Source: SAR202 cluster bacterium
GTDB taxonomy: Bacteria > Chloroflexota > Dehalococcoidia > Lucifugimonadales > OSU-TB39
DNA: 58,292 nucleotides
Direction: 5' to 3'
Assembly (NCBI GenBank): GCA_009392195.1
Contig: VFGY01000020.1
Location: forward strand, 1 to 58,292
In this document: positions 1 to 9,027 of the stretch, one piece after another
How positions within the stretch are numbered: position 1 is the first letter of the stretch
How the letters are laid out: every line of letters starts with the position of its first letter
Program-made: the position numbers and the translations under genes
The notes under the pieces: model-generated
Database searches by the model: none
The model's input: only the letters and a program-made list of their open reading frames with translations
What the model was told of the DNA's origin: nothing

Positions 1-10
1 TCTAAATTGC

Positions 11-87
11 TGGAGGCGACGGGCGGATTCGAACCGCCGAATAGAGGTTTTGCAGACCCCCGCCTTAAACCACTTGGCTACGTCGCC
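11..87 (-). tRNA. tRNA-Cys (GCA)
   Basis: On the minus strand the sequence folds into a full cloverleaf. The 7-bp acceptor stem pairs 81-87 with 15-21, the anticodon loop reads CTGCAAA (anticodon GCA), and there is a normal TTCGAAT T-loop. The CCA end is encoded (TGG at 11-13 on the plus strand). It lies 14 bases from tRNA-Leu on the same strand, so the two are probably cotranscribed. Confidence 0.95.
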
Positions 88-101
88 TTGATACTAATGT
101 A

Positions 102-188
102 TGGTGCCGAGGAGGAGACTCGAACTCCTACAGCCTTGCGGCCACAGCGCCCTCAACGCTGCGTGTCTACCAATTCCACCACCTCGGC
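102..188 (-). tRNA. tRNA-Leu (GAG)
   Basis: This is a class II tRNA with a long variable arm. The acceptor stem GCCGAGG pairs 182-188 with 106-112, the anticodon loop is TTGAGGG (anticodon GAG), and CCA is encoded at 102-104. It is upstream of tRNA-Cys on the minus strand. A promoter should lie between 190 and 300, but I could not identify a convincing -35/-10 pair. Confidence 0.95.
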
Positions 189-305
189 CAACTATCCTTG
201 GCATTAACTAAAAGCAGTGTTACAGGAAAATGACACTTAAATAATGCACACTGCAAATTTTATAAGATTAAAATACCTCTGTCTACTTTCACTACACCAA
301 TCCCA

Positions 306-1193
306 TCAACGATTTAATATCAAATCATCTTTAATATCAATGCCGATTATTTTTAACATCTCGTAAAGTTCTGCCACTCTCTGCTCACCAGCATCCGGAT
401 TGGGTAATCGTACATCTTTCGTTTTTATCAAACCTTTCCAATATAGCACATATTTACAAACAGAATATGCAAATGGGTCAAATGTACAATAATTCAATAG
501 CGGCAAAACTTTGGTGTAATATATTTCTCTAGCAGCATTCCAATTGTTTGCTTTGCTATATTTATACATCTCTACTTCATCTTCAGGAACTAAACAAGCA
601 CTTCCGGATATAACTCCATCTGAACCCATTTCATAAGCCAAAAGGCTCATCAAATCCCATCCGCATAAAACTGGAACATCCAACAGTTCTTTTGCTTCGA
701 TAATCTTGTCTGGATTACCACTTATTTTCAAACCAACAATATTTTCCGACTTTTCGCATAAAGGTAAAATATCTTCTTTGATAGATAATTCTCCCCTAGT
801 ACCTTGATCATAGGGCATCAACGCTATTTCATCTGCAATTTCAGTAAAATAGCTATTAATATCGCCATCGACAGGTGGGCGAGACATTACGAAATCAGCT
901 CCAGATGCAGCAGCATACTTGGATAATGATACACCTTCCTCGTATGTCGCATTTATTATTCCAAACCCAACTGGTACTTTCCCTCCAACATAAGAAACCA
1001 ACATATCTATAATTTCACGTCGTTCTGCCTGTGTTAAAACTTCAAATTCTCCAATCTTACCATTACCAACAACGCTATTTACTCCACCTTTTATAACATA
1101 ATCAGTTACTGTAGCGAGACTATTGAAATCAACCTTTCCATTTTCATCAAATGGTGTCATTAAAAGACAATTAACTCCATTAAGGTCAACCAT
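306..1193 (-). CDS. DapA/N-acetylneuraminate lyase-family aldolase
   Basis: This 295-residue protein has the length and pattern of the class I dihydrodipicolinate synthase/N-acetylneuraminate lyase family. A TPF motif is at residues 13-15, the carboxylate-binding loop is GNGKIGE (43-49), Tyr128 sits in the conserved tyrosine region, and the Schiff-base Lys156 lies in VGLKISG. It is not the lysine-pathway DapA, because a canonical dapA follows asd at 4199. An AAGGAG Shine-Dalgarno lies 6 bases before the ATG. It is the last gene of a leftward operon behind a sialidase-like gene (20-base gap), which makes a role in keto-sugar-acid cleavage, possibly sialic-acid-like, plausible. The substrate cannot be read from sequence. 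Confidence 0.85.
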   Translation of the reverse strand: MVDLNGVNCLLMTPFDENGKVDFNSLATVTDYVIKGGVNSVVGNGKIGEFEVLTQAERREIIDMLVSYVGGKVPVGFGIINATYEEGVSLSKYAAASGADFVMSRPPVDGDINSYFTEIADEIALMPYDQGTRGELSIKEDILPLCEKSENIVGLKISGNPDKIIEAKELLDVPVLCGWDLMSLLAYEMGSDGVISGSACLVPEDEVEMYKYSKANNWNAAREIYYTKVLPLLNYCTFDPFAYSVCKYVLYWKGLIKTKDVRLPNPDAGEQRVAELYEMLKIIGIDIKDDLILNR

Positions 1194-1213
1194 AAATTAC
1201 TCCTTGTTTCTTA

Positions 1214-2215
1214 TCAAATTGAAAGTATTGAGCCGTTAACATCACAATTCCCAAATTTATCATATTGAGTGTAATAAACACATAATATTTTATTATCATC
1301 TTTTAGTGCTAAAGCAGGATACCCACAATTGAAATCTGTGCTCCTATATATTAAAAATTCACCTTCCCAAGTCTTCCCATTATCATAACTCAACGAACAA
1401 CTAACCCCTTTATTTTCAGGGTCCATATTCCTATATGCACACAATAAAATTCCAGAATGAAGCTTTATCAGAGCAGGCGTTTGGCCTCTAAATTGCAACT
1501 TAGTAGCTGTCGACCAATTCATGCACTCATCATCTGAAAATGTAACATAGGAATAATATGGATCAGTCTGATTCCTTATTACGCCTATATACCGACCATC
1601 ATCCATTTTCACAACGCTAGTTTCATGCAATTCAACTCTATCTTTTGTTTGAACAGAAGAAATTTTCTCCCAACTCACTCCATTATCAAATGATTTGGCT
1701 ATAGCAGGGTAAGTAATTCCTCCTGGTTTGTCCGCGCCGTATATTGGAACAATCCATCCTTTATCTTTACTGATAATATAATATCCTGAAGTATTCATTT
1801 CTGTGTAATCTGAATACAGATCAATCTCCTTGCCTAATTTAACCCAAGTGTAGCCATTATCACTGGAAACAATAATTTCAACCTTCGAAATGGGCTGCTT
1901 CAATCCAGATCTCTTAGCTTTAAACACAAACATAACCAGACCGAAAGGTGTTTGGGTTAAAGTTCTACTACCTGCACAATCCCAACCATCTTCCTGCCAT
2001 ACAACACTTGGTGGTTCCCACTTTTTTGCTCCATCAAACGACCTAGTTATCTTTATTACCCCATCATCTATTTTTTCATGATCACCGACAGGATGAACGC
2101 TCGCATCTCTATATGCGACAATAAATTGGTTTTCTCCTAAAGCTTGTACACCAGGTAATGCTCTAGACCTATTTTCCGTACCTGAAGCAACTACAAAGCT
2201 ATCTACAATTCTCAT
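1214..2215 (-). CDS. sialidase-like Asp-box beta-propeller protein
   Basis: The 333-residue protein carries five Asp-box (BNR, S-x-D-x-G-x-x-W) repeats, at about residues 59-66, 117-124, 175-182, 227-234 and 276-283. These are typical of six-bladed sialidase propellers. Arginines in AYRD (36), VIRNQ (214) and AYRN (262), with Glu198, could form a sialidase-type carboxylate triad and catalytic pair, but I cannot align them rigorously. There is no signal peptide, so the product appears cytoplasmic. That would be unusual for a polymer-degrading sialidase and suggests an intracellular substrate or a non-catalytic relative. It is the middle gene of an operon with the aldolase downstream and the creatininase-family gene upstream (48-base gap). 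Confidence 0.8.
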   Translation of the reverse strand: MRIVDSFVVASGTENRSRALPGVQALGENQFIVAYRDASVHPVGDHEKIDDGVIKITRSFDGAKKWEPPSVVWQEDGWDCAGSRTLTQTPFGLVMFVFKAKRSGLKQPISKVEIIVSSDNGYTWVKLGKEIDLYSDYTEMNTSGYYIISKDKGWIVPIYGADKPGGITYPAIAKSFDNGVSWEKISSVQTKDRVELHETSVVKMDDGRYIGVIRNQTDPYYSYVTFSDDECMNWSTATKLQFRGQTPALIKLHSGILLCAYRNMDPENKGVSCSLSYDNGKTWEGEFLIYRSTDFNCGYPALALKDDNKILCVYYTQYDKFGNCDVNGSILSI

Positions 2216-2263
2216 TAGATTTAATACTCATACTTAACTTAATTATCAACCTTTTCAAAATAT

Positions 2264-2980
2264 TTAATCACTGTTCAGTTGATCAAAAGTACTAGACAAT
2301 TTTTCTACAGTCGCTTTTACCATAGCATCAAACAACAATCTACCTTTATCGCTATTTGCCAAAGTAGCTTTACCCCAAACTCCATCCGGGCAATACTCTT
2401 TCATATATCGGTAATCAAAATAAGTTGACTGGACGTCAGGAACACAGTCTATTAGGTTACTGCCTACCTTAGCAGGATCAATATGCATCATAACTGAAGT
2501 TTCAAATTCACCTGCATGTTGTTCATTCCCATAATTATCCAATATAGTTTCGCTTTCTTCATCAATATCCTGCCATGGCTGACATAAAACAGCTACCCCT
2601 GTATCGCTACTCAGATTCACTTCCCTGAGGGCTAGTTTTAAAACTAAATTTCCTGCGTGAAAATTTAAAACTCCTACTTTAGTAAAGCCCTGATTAAAAA
2701 GATTTTTAGTTATATCCTGCACTATATTTTTCAACGTGTCCGAAGATATTGACACCGTCCCCCTGAATCCAGTGTGTGCTTCAGAATTACCATAAGCAAT
2801 TCCCGGCAACAAAAATGCGCCCATCCTTTCAGCTACTGCTCTAGAAACCGATTCCGCCTGAAAATAATCTACTGATATAGGTAGGTGAGGTCCGTGTTGC
2901 TCTATTGCTCCTATCGGCAAAATAGCTATACCGTTTTTATTTTTTTCAATATCCAAATATGTATTATTCAAATCATACAT
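2264..2980 (-). CDS. creatininase-family amidohydrolase
   Basis: The protein shows the creatininase fold signature. The motif IGAIEQHGPHLP is followed by Asp, supplying metal ligands Glu, His and Asp. A later NFHAGN motif corresponds to the family NxHGGN, and HAGEFET supplies a further His/Glu. Family members hydrolyse cyclic amides or formamides (creatinine, formylpyrimidines, mycofactocin precursors) with two metal ions. The open frame reaches a TTG at 2998. I prefer the ATG at 2980, because GAGG (2986-2989) lies exactly 5 bases upstream of it, whereas it is only about 2 bases from the TTG. It is the first gene of the operon with the sialidase-like and aldolase genes. The substrate is unknown. 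Confidence 0.85.
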   Translation of the reverse strand: MYDLNNTYLDIEKNKNGIAILPIGAIEQHGPHLPISVDYFQAESVSRAVAERMGAFLLPGIAYGNSEAHTGFRGTVSISSDTLKNIVQDITKNLFNQGFTKVGVLNFHAGNLVLKLALREVNLSSDTGVAVLCQPWQDIDEESETILDNYGNEQHAGEFETSVMMHIDPAKVGSNLIDCVPDVQSTYFDYRYMKEYCPDGVWGKATLANSDKGRLLFDAMVKATVEKLSSTFDQLNSD

Positions 2981-2985
2981 TTCTG

Positions 2986-2989
2986 CCTC
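2986..2989 (-). promoter_or_regulatory. Shine-Dalgarno deciding the creatininase-family start
   Basis: GAGG on the minus strand is 5 bases before the ATG at 2980. It lies inside the longer open frame that begins with TTG at 2998, so it supports the shorter protein. Confidence 0.55.
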
Positions 2990-3066
2990 ACTTATCAAAA
3001 CCTCGATGATTAGTTTTTTATATTGCGGGATTTGTTAAATAATCAGATTTTCTCTAATGCAAATCC

Positions 3067-3083
3067 TGCGACAAATTGCGACA
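3067..3083. repeat. direct repeat TGCGACA in divergent promoter region
   Basis: TGCGACA occurs at 3067-3073 and again at 3077-3083, a 10-base period (one helical turn). A related TTGCGG is near 3024. The repeats sit between the divergent creatininase-family operon and asd. They could be a tandem protein-binding site, but no regulator is identified. Confidence 0.35.
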
Positions 3084-3167
3084 TTAAAAGCATTATCCAT
3101 ATTACCTTTTGACAGAGTATTTAACAACGAGTTGTGCCAAAGGTGGTTTTTCACATAAAATTATATT

Positions 3168-4181
3168 ATGGCTATTCAAAATCCCAATATAGCAGTTATA
3201 GGTGCTACAGGCGCTGTAGGGAAAGTATTTCTTGATTTAGTTGAAGAAAGAAATTTTCCGTTTAATTCTATTCGCCTTTGTGCATCAGAAAGATCTGAAG
3301 GTAAGCAAATAACCTTAAAAGGCAAACCTATAACTGTCGAACTTGTCACAGAAAAACTTTTAAGCGAAGTAGATATGGTTTTTGTTTCTGCTAGTACTAA
3401 GGTAAGCAAGGAAATCTGTCCTAAGGCTGCAAGCATGGGATGCATTGTAATAGATGACAGTTCCGCATTCAGACTAGAACCTTCAGTCCCACTTGTGGTA
3501 CCTGAAGTAAATAAAATCGATTTAAAAAATCACGAGGGTATCATTGCTATTCCTAATTGTTCTACTACACCACTTGTAATGGTTTTAAACGCTCTCAGAA
3601 CAATCGCTCCAATATCTAGAGTTACAGTAGACACCTACCAATCAGTTTCTGGCACAGGTACAGCAGCGGTAACAGAACTTAAAGAACAAACAGCAAATAT
3701 AGTAAATAATAAATCACCTGAAGTAAGTGTCTACCCTCATCAAATTGGATTCAACCTCTTGCCTCACATCGAGGATTTTCTTTCAAATGGATATACAAAG
3801 GAAGAAATGAAAATGTCCAACGAAACAAGAAAAATCCTCCATGACGATGAAATCAACATTTCGGCAACTTGTGTACGAGTACCTGTTTTTACCAGTCACA
3901 GTGAATCCGCTCATATTGAGTTCGATGGCCCAATAGATATTGAAACTGCAAGAAAGGTACTTGGGTCAGCGGAAGGAATTAAAGTATTGGATAATCCCGG
4001 CAAAAACATTTACCCAATGCCTTTAGTATCAACTGGACAAGACGAAGTTTTTGTTGGTAGGTTACGTGAAGACATTTCCAAACAAAATTCTATAGCATTG
4101 TGGATGGTATCAGACAACTTGAGAAAAGGTGCTGCACTAAACGCCATACAGATTGCTGAAGAATTAATAAAAATGGATTAA
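3168..4181 (+). CDS. asd: aspartate-semialdehyde dehydrogenase
   Basis: Reduces L-aspartyl-4-phosphate to aspartate semialdehyde with NADPH, at the branch to lysine/diaminopimelate, threonine and methionine. The 337-residue protein has an N-terminal Rossmann motif GATGAVG (12-18), the catalytic cysteine Cys131 in IPNCSTTP, and the conserved VPVFTSHSE segment bearing the substrate-binding His. Its length is normal for the bacterial enzyme. dapA follows after 17 bases, so the pair forms a lysine/diaminopimelate operon transcribed away from the creatininase-family operon. Confidence 0.97.
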   Translation: MAIQNPNIAVIGATGAVGKVFLDLVEERNFPFNSIRLCASERSEGKQITLKGKPITVELVTEKLLSEVDMVFVSASTKVSKEICPKAASMGCIVIDDSSAFRLEPSVPLVVPEVNKIDLKNHEGIIAIPNCSTTPLVMVLNALRTIAPISRVTVDTYQSVSGTGTAAVTELKEQTANIVNNKSPEVSVYPHQIGFNLLPHIEDFLSNGYTKEEMKMSNETRKILHDDEINISATCVRVPVFTSHSESAHIEFDGPIDIETARKVLGSAEGIKVLDNPGKNIYPMPLVSTGQDEVFVGRLREDISKQNSIALWMVSDNLRKGAALNAIQIAEELIKMD

Positions 4182-4198
4182 ATAGAGGTCAATTTAAA

Positions 4199-5089
4199 AT
4201 GCAAAAAATAGGTAGATTACTTACAGCTATGGTCACCCCATTCGACGCTGACGGGGAAATCGATTACAAACAGGCAAGAAAATTGGCATCAGCCCTTTTA
4301 TCCTCAGGCAGTGACGGCCTAGTCATAGGAGGAACTACTGGTGAAGCTCCATCAATGTCAGATGAAGAAAAAATCAAGCTATACGCAGAGGTGAAAGAAG
4401 AAATAGGAGACAAAGGGTCTGTCATAGCAGGAACCACAGACAATAACCACAGAAAATCCATAAAACTTTCAAAAGAAGCTGAAAACGTAGGAGCAGATGG
4501 TCTGCTATTAACTGTGCCGGCATATAACAAACCTCAACAGGAAGGGTTATATCAACATTTTAAAGCAATAGCTGAATCCTCAAACCTTCCAGGTATTTTG
4601 TATAACGTACCCTCACGCACTTCCTTGAACATGACTTCAGATACAACCCTTAGACTATCGGAGATAGATAACATCATTGGAGTTAAAGAAGCTTCTTCAG
4701 ACCAAGTGCAAATTGCCAACATAATTGCAAATGCACCATCCGATTTCGAAGTTTGGTCAGGTAACGATGATGAAACTTTCGGAATAATGTGTATGGGAGG
4801 ATACGGCATAGTAAGTGTGGCATCAAACGTCATGGGGATTCAAATAAAAAAGATGATGGGACTGATACTAGAAGGGGACATCGAATTAGCCGCAAAAGAG
4901 CATCACAGAATGCTCCCAATATTCAAAGCTTTATTCTGGGTAACCAACCCTGTCCCAATAAAATATTCAGTCAATAAAGCAGGATTCAATGCAGGCGAAC
5001 CAAGATTACCAATGGTTTCAGCAGATAAAGATTTTACAGATAAATTCGACGTTGTGCTAAATCAATACGAGATGGATTTACCGGTATAG
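4199..5089 (+). CDS. dapA: 4-hydroxy-tetrahydrodipicolinate synthase
   Basis: Condenses pyruvate with aspartate semialdehyde, the first committed step of the diaminopimelate/lysine pathway. The 296-residue chain has the GGTTGE carboxylate loop (44-49), Tyr109, Tyr135 and Arg140 in YNVPSR, and the Schiff-base Lys163 in GVKEAS, so all canonical DapA residues are present. This separates it from the two non-canonical DapA-family paralogues at 306 and 13618. It follows asd by 17 bases with an AGAGG ribosome site, and its 3' end is convergent with purA (33-base gap). Confidence 0.96.
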   Translation: MQKIGRLLTAMVTPFDADGEIDYKQARKLASALLSSGSDGLVIGGTTGEAPSMSDEEKIKLYAEVKEEIGDKGSVIAGTTDNNHRKSIKLSKEAENVGADGLLLTVPAYNKPQQEGLYQHFKAIAESSNLPGILYNVPSRTSLNMTSDTTLRLSEIDNIIGVKEASSDQVQIANIIANAPSDFEVWSGNDDETFGIMCMGGYGIVSVASNVMGIQIKKMMGLILEGDIELAAKEHHRMLPIFKALFWVTNPVPIKYSVNKAGFNAGEPRLPMVSADKDFTDKFDVVLNQYEMDLPV

Positions 5090-5122
5090 GCTTAGGAAAA
5101 GCTTAATTATAAAACCGTCTCT

Positions 5123-6415
5123 TCAAAACCTAACAATATCTCTAACAACGATAGTTTCGGTTCTATGAGGCCCTGTAGAAATAATATCTATAGGTTTACC
5201 CACTAACTCTTCGATTATCTTAATATAATTTAATGCCTCTTTTGGAAGCTGGCTAATATTGGTTGCGCCTGCTGTAGGCAGGTCCCAACCAGGAACGTCT
5301 TCATAAACTGGCTCACACTTTTCTAATAATGCAGCATTACCAGGGAAATCAGTTACTTTTTTACCGTCAAGTTCATAATAAGTGCAGACTTTAATCGAAT
5401 CAAAACCATCTAATACATCTAACCTTGTTAAAAGCAGTGATGTATATCCATTAACCCTTGCGCTATATCTAGCCGCTACTGAGTCAAACCACCCAACTCT
5501 CCTAGGCCTACCTGTGGTTGTACCAAATTCGTTGGCCAGATTTCTTATTTCGTCTCCAACTCCTCCATGTAGTTCGGTTACAAAAGGGCCACTTCCAACT
5601 CTGGTGCTATATGCCTTAAAAACACCCAATACCACATCTATTTGGTCATGCAATATTCCTAAACCCGTACAAGCTCCTCCTATCGTTGGATGTGAGGACG
5701 TTACATACGGATATGTACCATGATCCAAATCAAGCAGAGCACCTTGGGCTCCTTCTATAAGAACATTTTTGTTTTCTGATATAGCATCAAAAACTATGTG
5801 CTCAACTGAACCAATATATTCCTTTAATCTATCCGCCCACCGATTACATTTTTCAAGTACATCTTTAAACGCTATTGGATTGCTGTCATATACATTTTCT
5901 ATAATTGCGTTATGATATTTCAAAACTTCTTTTAACCTGCCAACTAGAAGGTCTTTTTGAAATAAATCCCCAAGTCTAATTCCAATTCTAGCAACTTTAT
6001 CGGTATATGCAGGCCCTATACCTTTCCCGGTCGTGCCAATTGCATTATCCCCTTTCGCTTTTTCTGATAAAAGGTCTAAAGACCTGTGGTAAGGCATAAC
6101 TATATGCGCCCTATCGCTGACTATCAACCTACCATTTAAATCAATACCAGCTTCTGTTAAGGCATCTATCTCCTGAAGTAATCCGTCTGGATCTACAACA
6201 GTCCCATTTCCTATTACTACTTTAATATTGGGCCAGAATATTCCCGAAGGAACCAGGTGTAATTTAAATTCACCTTTATCATTTATGACAGTATGACCAG
6301 CATTATTGCCACCGGAGAAACGGGCGACAATATCAGCTTTCTCTGATAAAAAATCAACTACTTTACCTTTACCCTCGTCTCCCCATTGTCCGCCTAGTAC
6401 AGCAAATACACTCAA
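5123..6415 (-). CDS. purA: adenylosuccinate synthetase
   Basis: Couples GTP hydrolysis to joining IMP and aspartate in AMP synthesis. The 430-residue length is standard. The N-terminal GGQWGDEGKGK motif contains the catalytic Asp and P-loop residues, and NNAGHTV supplies the catalytic His. TTGRPRRVGWFD and STGPHRTETI are the usual IMP/GTP-binding segments towards the C terminus. It stands alone, facing dapA at its 3' end and diverging from malate synthase across about 190 bases that should hold both promoters. Confidence 0.97.
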   Translation of the reverse strand: MSVFAVLGGQWGDEGKGKVVDFLSEKADIVARFSGGNNAGHTVINDKGEFKLHLVPSGIFWPNIKVVIGNGTVVDPDGLLQEIDALTEAGIDLNGRLIVSDRAHIVMPYHRSLDLLSEKAKGDNAIGTTGKGIGPAYTDKVARIGIRLGDLFQKDLLVGRLKEVLKYHNAIIENVYDSNPIAFKDVLEKCNRWADRLKEYIGSVEHIVFDAISENKNVLIEGAQGALLDLDHGTYPYVTSSHPTIGGACTGLGILHDQIDVVLGVFKAYSTRVGSGPFVTELHGGVGDEIRNLANEFGTTTGRPRRVGWFDSVAARYSARVNGYTSLLLTRLDVLDGFDSIKVCTYYELDGKKVTDFPGNAALLEKCEPVYEDVPGWDLPTAGATNISQLPKEALNYIKIIEELVGKPIDIISTGPHRTETIVVRDIVRF

Positions 6416-6551
6416 AATAATTCTCCAAAAATCAATGATTGACCAATAAATTTATTTAGAAATTAGCCAACTGAACGAGTATAACAAAGCCATTATCGAT
6501 TGCATAGATAAAACCTATTTGTTACCAGATATGAAATGAAGTAATATGATT

Positions 6552-6601
6552 AAATGTTATAACGTTTCCATCGTTTTTTGAGATGGTAAGATAAGTAGGA
6601 G
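6552..6601 (+). promoter_or_regulatory. putative extended -10 promoter, small hairpin and SD of malate synthase
   Basis: TGTTATAAC (6555-6563) is an extended -10 element; no good -35 is seen. A CCATC/GATGG hairpin (6568-6572 with 6582-6586) would lie in the 5' leader. AGGAG (6597-6601) is a well-placed ribosome site 7 bases before the ATG. Confidence 0.45.
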
Positions 6602-6608
6602 TATTAAT

Positions 6609-8285
6609 ATGTCTTTAAGCCAACAAGTAGATATAGCCCAAGTTGAAGGTGGCGATGAAGTTTTCAATCCTGATTTTCTTGAGTATTTAATAGCACTGAA
6701 CGATAGGTTCGCTAAAACTATTCATTCATTACGAAACGAGAGAAATAATATTTTAAAACATTGCCTAGATAATCAATCCCTACCTATAAACAATGAAAAA
6801 ACACTGGTTCCCGACGATTGGACAGTACCTCCTGTACCTGAAGATTTAAAGCAACCAGGTATAGAAATAACAGGACCTGCATCGATTACGGGAATGTTTA
6901 TTAACGCACTTAACCCAGGACTAGGTGGTAAAAGAGCAGAAGGAGACCTAGATGATGACGAAGATGCAGCAGGACATACTCTTTTAGATACTGTTACGGC
7001 AGCTAGAAATAGGTTAGCCGCAGTTAAAGGAACGCTCGAACATTATGATAAGGCTAGAGGCAAAGAATATAAGCTTGCACCAGGAAAAATTCCTTTTTTC
7101 ATGCATAGAGAAAGAGGAATCCATCTAGATGAACCTGACGTTAAAATCAACAATCAACCTGTCCCAGCTTGTTTATTAGGAGCAGGATTGACAATGTATT
7201 ACTGTGGTCGAGAACAGATTAATCAAGGGGGAGGATTATATTTTTATCTGCCCAAGATGGAATCTGCAAAGGACGCAGTATTTTGGAGAGAATTTTTTGA
7301 TTTCAGCAAAAAATATTTGAACATTGATGAATCTTCTACAATAAGGGCTATCCCATTAATTGAATCTCTACCACTAGCTTTTCAAATGGATGAAGTTCTT
7401 TACGCTTTAGGACCCTATGCAGTTGGATTAAACGCAGCAAGATGGGATTTTAAGGCAAGCATTTTTGAATTTGTAATGACAAATCCAAACTCAGTTTGGC
7501 CAGATAGATTCGGAGTAGACATAAAAACAACTCCGTTTCTAGCCAATATTTTCAGAAGACTTGTTGCAACATGTTTAAAGCGCGGAGGGATAGCGATAGG
7601 AGGGATGGCTACCGCTTTACCATCAAAAGACAAAGCGGTTAACGATGCTGCAGCTAAATCAATACAGGCGGACAAACAATGGGAAGCTGAGCAAGGATTC
7701 TTACGTGGATGGGTAGCTCACATATTCCACATGGAAACTGCAGCAGAACCTTTCAAATCTCTGAGAGCTTCAGGATGGAAGACCGACGAGTCTATGTCAA
7801 ACCCTGACAATTATCCAATATCAATCGAAGTCCCAGAAGGCCCAATAACGATAGAGGGCACCCACAGGAATGTCAGGATGGTTATCGAATATGTAGAAGG
7901 ATGGTTAAGGGGCAGAGGTGCAAAAGGAATAGATAGTTTGGAAGGCAAACCAGGTATACATGGTCCATTAATGGAAGACCTTGCAACTGGAAGAATGTCG
8001 GTTGCGCAGATAGCCCAAAGAATCATACACTCGGTTAAAGATTCTAGTACAGGAAAAACTCATACCACTAGCCTTGTAAAATCCATAGTCCAAGAGGAAC
8101 TGGATGATATTTTAAGAATCAGAACAGAACAATTTGGTGCTGAGTACCCTAAAGAATACTACAATAATGCAGCTAAAATAACACTACAATGGATTAAGAA
8201 CTACACGGAACTTGATTTTAGAAGCCTAGGCTCTTATTCCAGAGAAGACCTTGAAACAATATCGAATTCACCCGATGCTTTATAA
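6609..8285 (+). CDS. aceB: malate synthase
   Basis: Condenses glyoxylate with acetyl-CoA to malate. The 558-residue protein matches the malate synthase A type. It has ITGPASIT followed by MFINALNPG, the RERGIHLDE segment, a YFYLPKMES motif, the arginine/glutamate region TIRAIPLIES, the GLNAARWDF strand carrying a magnesium-ligand Asp, and GPLMEDLATGRMS with the catalytic-base Asp. The family segment after the ARWD motif is somewhat diverged. No isocitrate lyase is in the window, so glyoxylate may come from another gene elsewhere or from glycine/glycolate/purine breakdown. It ends at a bidirectional hairpin shared with the NYN-domain gene. Confidence 0.9.
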   Translation: MSLSQQVDIAQVEGGDEVFNPDFLEYLIALNDRFAKTIHSLRNERNNILKHCLDNQSLPINNEKTLVPDDWTVPPVPEDLKQPGIEITGPASITGMFINALNPGLGGKRAEGDLDDDEDAAGHTLLDTVTAARNRLAAVKGTLEHYDKARGKEYKLAPGKIPFFMHRERGIHLDEPDVKINNQPVPACLLGAGLTMYYCGREQINQGGGLYFYLPKMESAKDAVFWREFFDFSKKYLNIDESSTIRAIPLIESLPLAFQMDEVLYALGPYAVGLNAARWDFKASIFEFVMTNPNSVWPDRFGVDIKTTPFLANIFRRLVATCLKRGGIAIGGMATALPSKDKAVNDAAAKSIQADKQWEAEQGFLRGWVAHIFHMETAAEPFKSLRASGWKTDESMSNPDNYPISIEVPEGPITIEGTHRNVRMVIEYVEGWLRGRGAKGIDSLEGKPGIHGPLMEDLATGRMSVAQIAQRIIHSVKDSSTGKTHTTSLVKSIVQEELDDILRIRTEQFGAEYPKEYYNNAAKITLQWIKNYTELDFRSLGSYSREDLETISNSPDAL

Positions 8286-8304
8286 ATAACTTCTTATAAA
8301 GCAT
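8275..8304. terminator. bidirectional hairpin between malate synthase and NYN gene
   Basis: There is a perfect 11-bp inverted repeat (8275-8285 with 8294-8304) around an 8-base loop. The left arm overlaps the aceB stop codon. The arms are AT-rich and followed by T-rich sequence on the plus side. Its position between two converging genes fits a shared factor-independent terminator. Confidence 0.7.
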
Positions 8305-8311
8305 TCATTTG

Positions 8312-8977
8312 TTACTTCTTTTCGCTTGAAACCGTTTTCTTTACTGGTTTCTTGATACCAAGGCTCCACCTTGACCGCTTAGGCTTAGCTGTCGATGATG
8401 ATTTAGTAGCAGGTTTGTTATTCCATAATTTACTAAAATATTCCGAGTCAAAAAAATGTCTTTTATCTGCTATATTTGCCAGTTCCCAAGAAAGGTTGGA
8501 TTCAAAAGCAGCAACTTCCACATGCTTACCTAAATCCTTGACTGTTTTAACTGCATAGGCAAAATCACCATCACCAGATACTAAAATAGCTACATCATAT
8601 GAATCTTCCCACCCAAGCTTAAGCAAGTCAGTCGCCAACATTATATCAACACCTTTCTCCACTGAAGTTTCACCTCTTTGTTTGGATATACCTAATTTAA
8701 CTTCTAGGTAAGGGGTACTATACAATGCACTAAGAAACTTTTGCTGATCATGATAAGCTTGCTGATTCTTATCGGAATCTCTCATAATATTGTAATAATA
8801 AATTCTGAATAATTTCTTGCCTTCAGTTAGCTTCTGAGCAAGTAATTCGTAATTAACATCAAACCGATTACAGTTCTCTGAAAGACTATGATATAAGTTG
8901 CTACCATCGATAAACACAATGGCTTTTTCAAGAAACTCGTTATTTTCTACATCCGTATTTTTACTTTTTCTTATCAA
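8312..8977 (-). CDS. NYN-domain (PIN-like) ribonuclease
   Basis: The 221-residue protein is a NYN/LabA-DUF88 family PIN-like domain. Acidic residues expected at the nuclease site are Asp24 (FIDGSN), Asp111 and Asp117 (KGVDIMLATD), and Asp136/Asp138 (SGDGDF). The C-terminal about 30 residues are Lys/Arg-rich and would favour nucleic-acid binding. The start is TTG at 8977, supported by GAGG (8983-8986) 5 bases upstream. Family members are RNases or RNA-binding proteins; the target here is unknown. The gene is monocistronic. Confidence 0.85.
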   Translation of the reverse strand: MIRKSKNTDVENNEFLEKAIVFIDGSNLYHSLSENCNRFDVNYELLAQKLTEGKKLFRIYYYNIMRDSDKNQQAYHDQQKFLSALYSTPYLEVKLGISKQRGETSVEKGVDIMLATDLLKLGWEDSYDVAILVSGDGDFAYAVKTVKDLGKHVEVAAFESNLSWELANIADKRHFFDSEYFSKLWNNKPATKSSSTAKPKRSRWSLGIKKPVKKTVSSEKK

Positions 8978-9027
8978 TTAAACCTCATAAAATAATTTAG
9001 ATACAACTAAATTATACCCTACTCTAT

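Noticed and set aside
2999-3167. Possible lysine riboswitch upstream of asd-dapA
   Set aside because: The leader is only about 170 bases and shared with a divergent operon; none of the conserved lysine-riboswitch core elements could be recognised.
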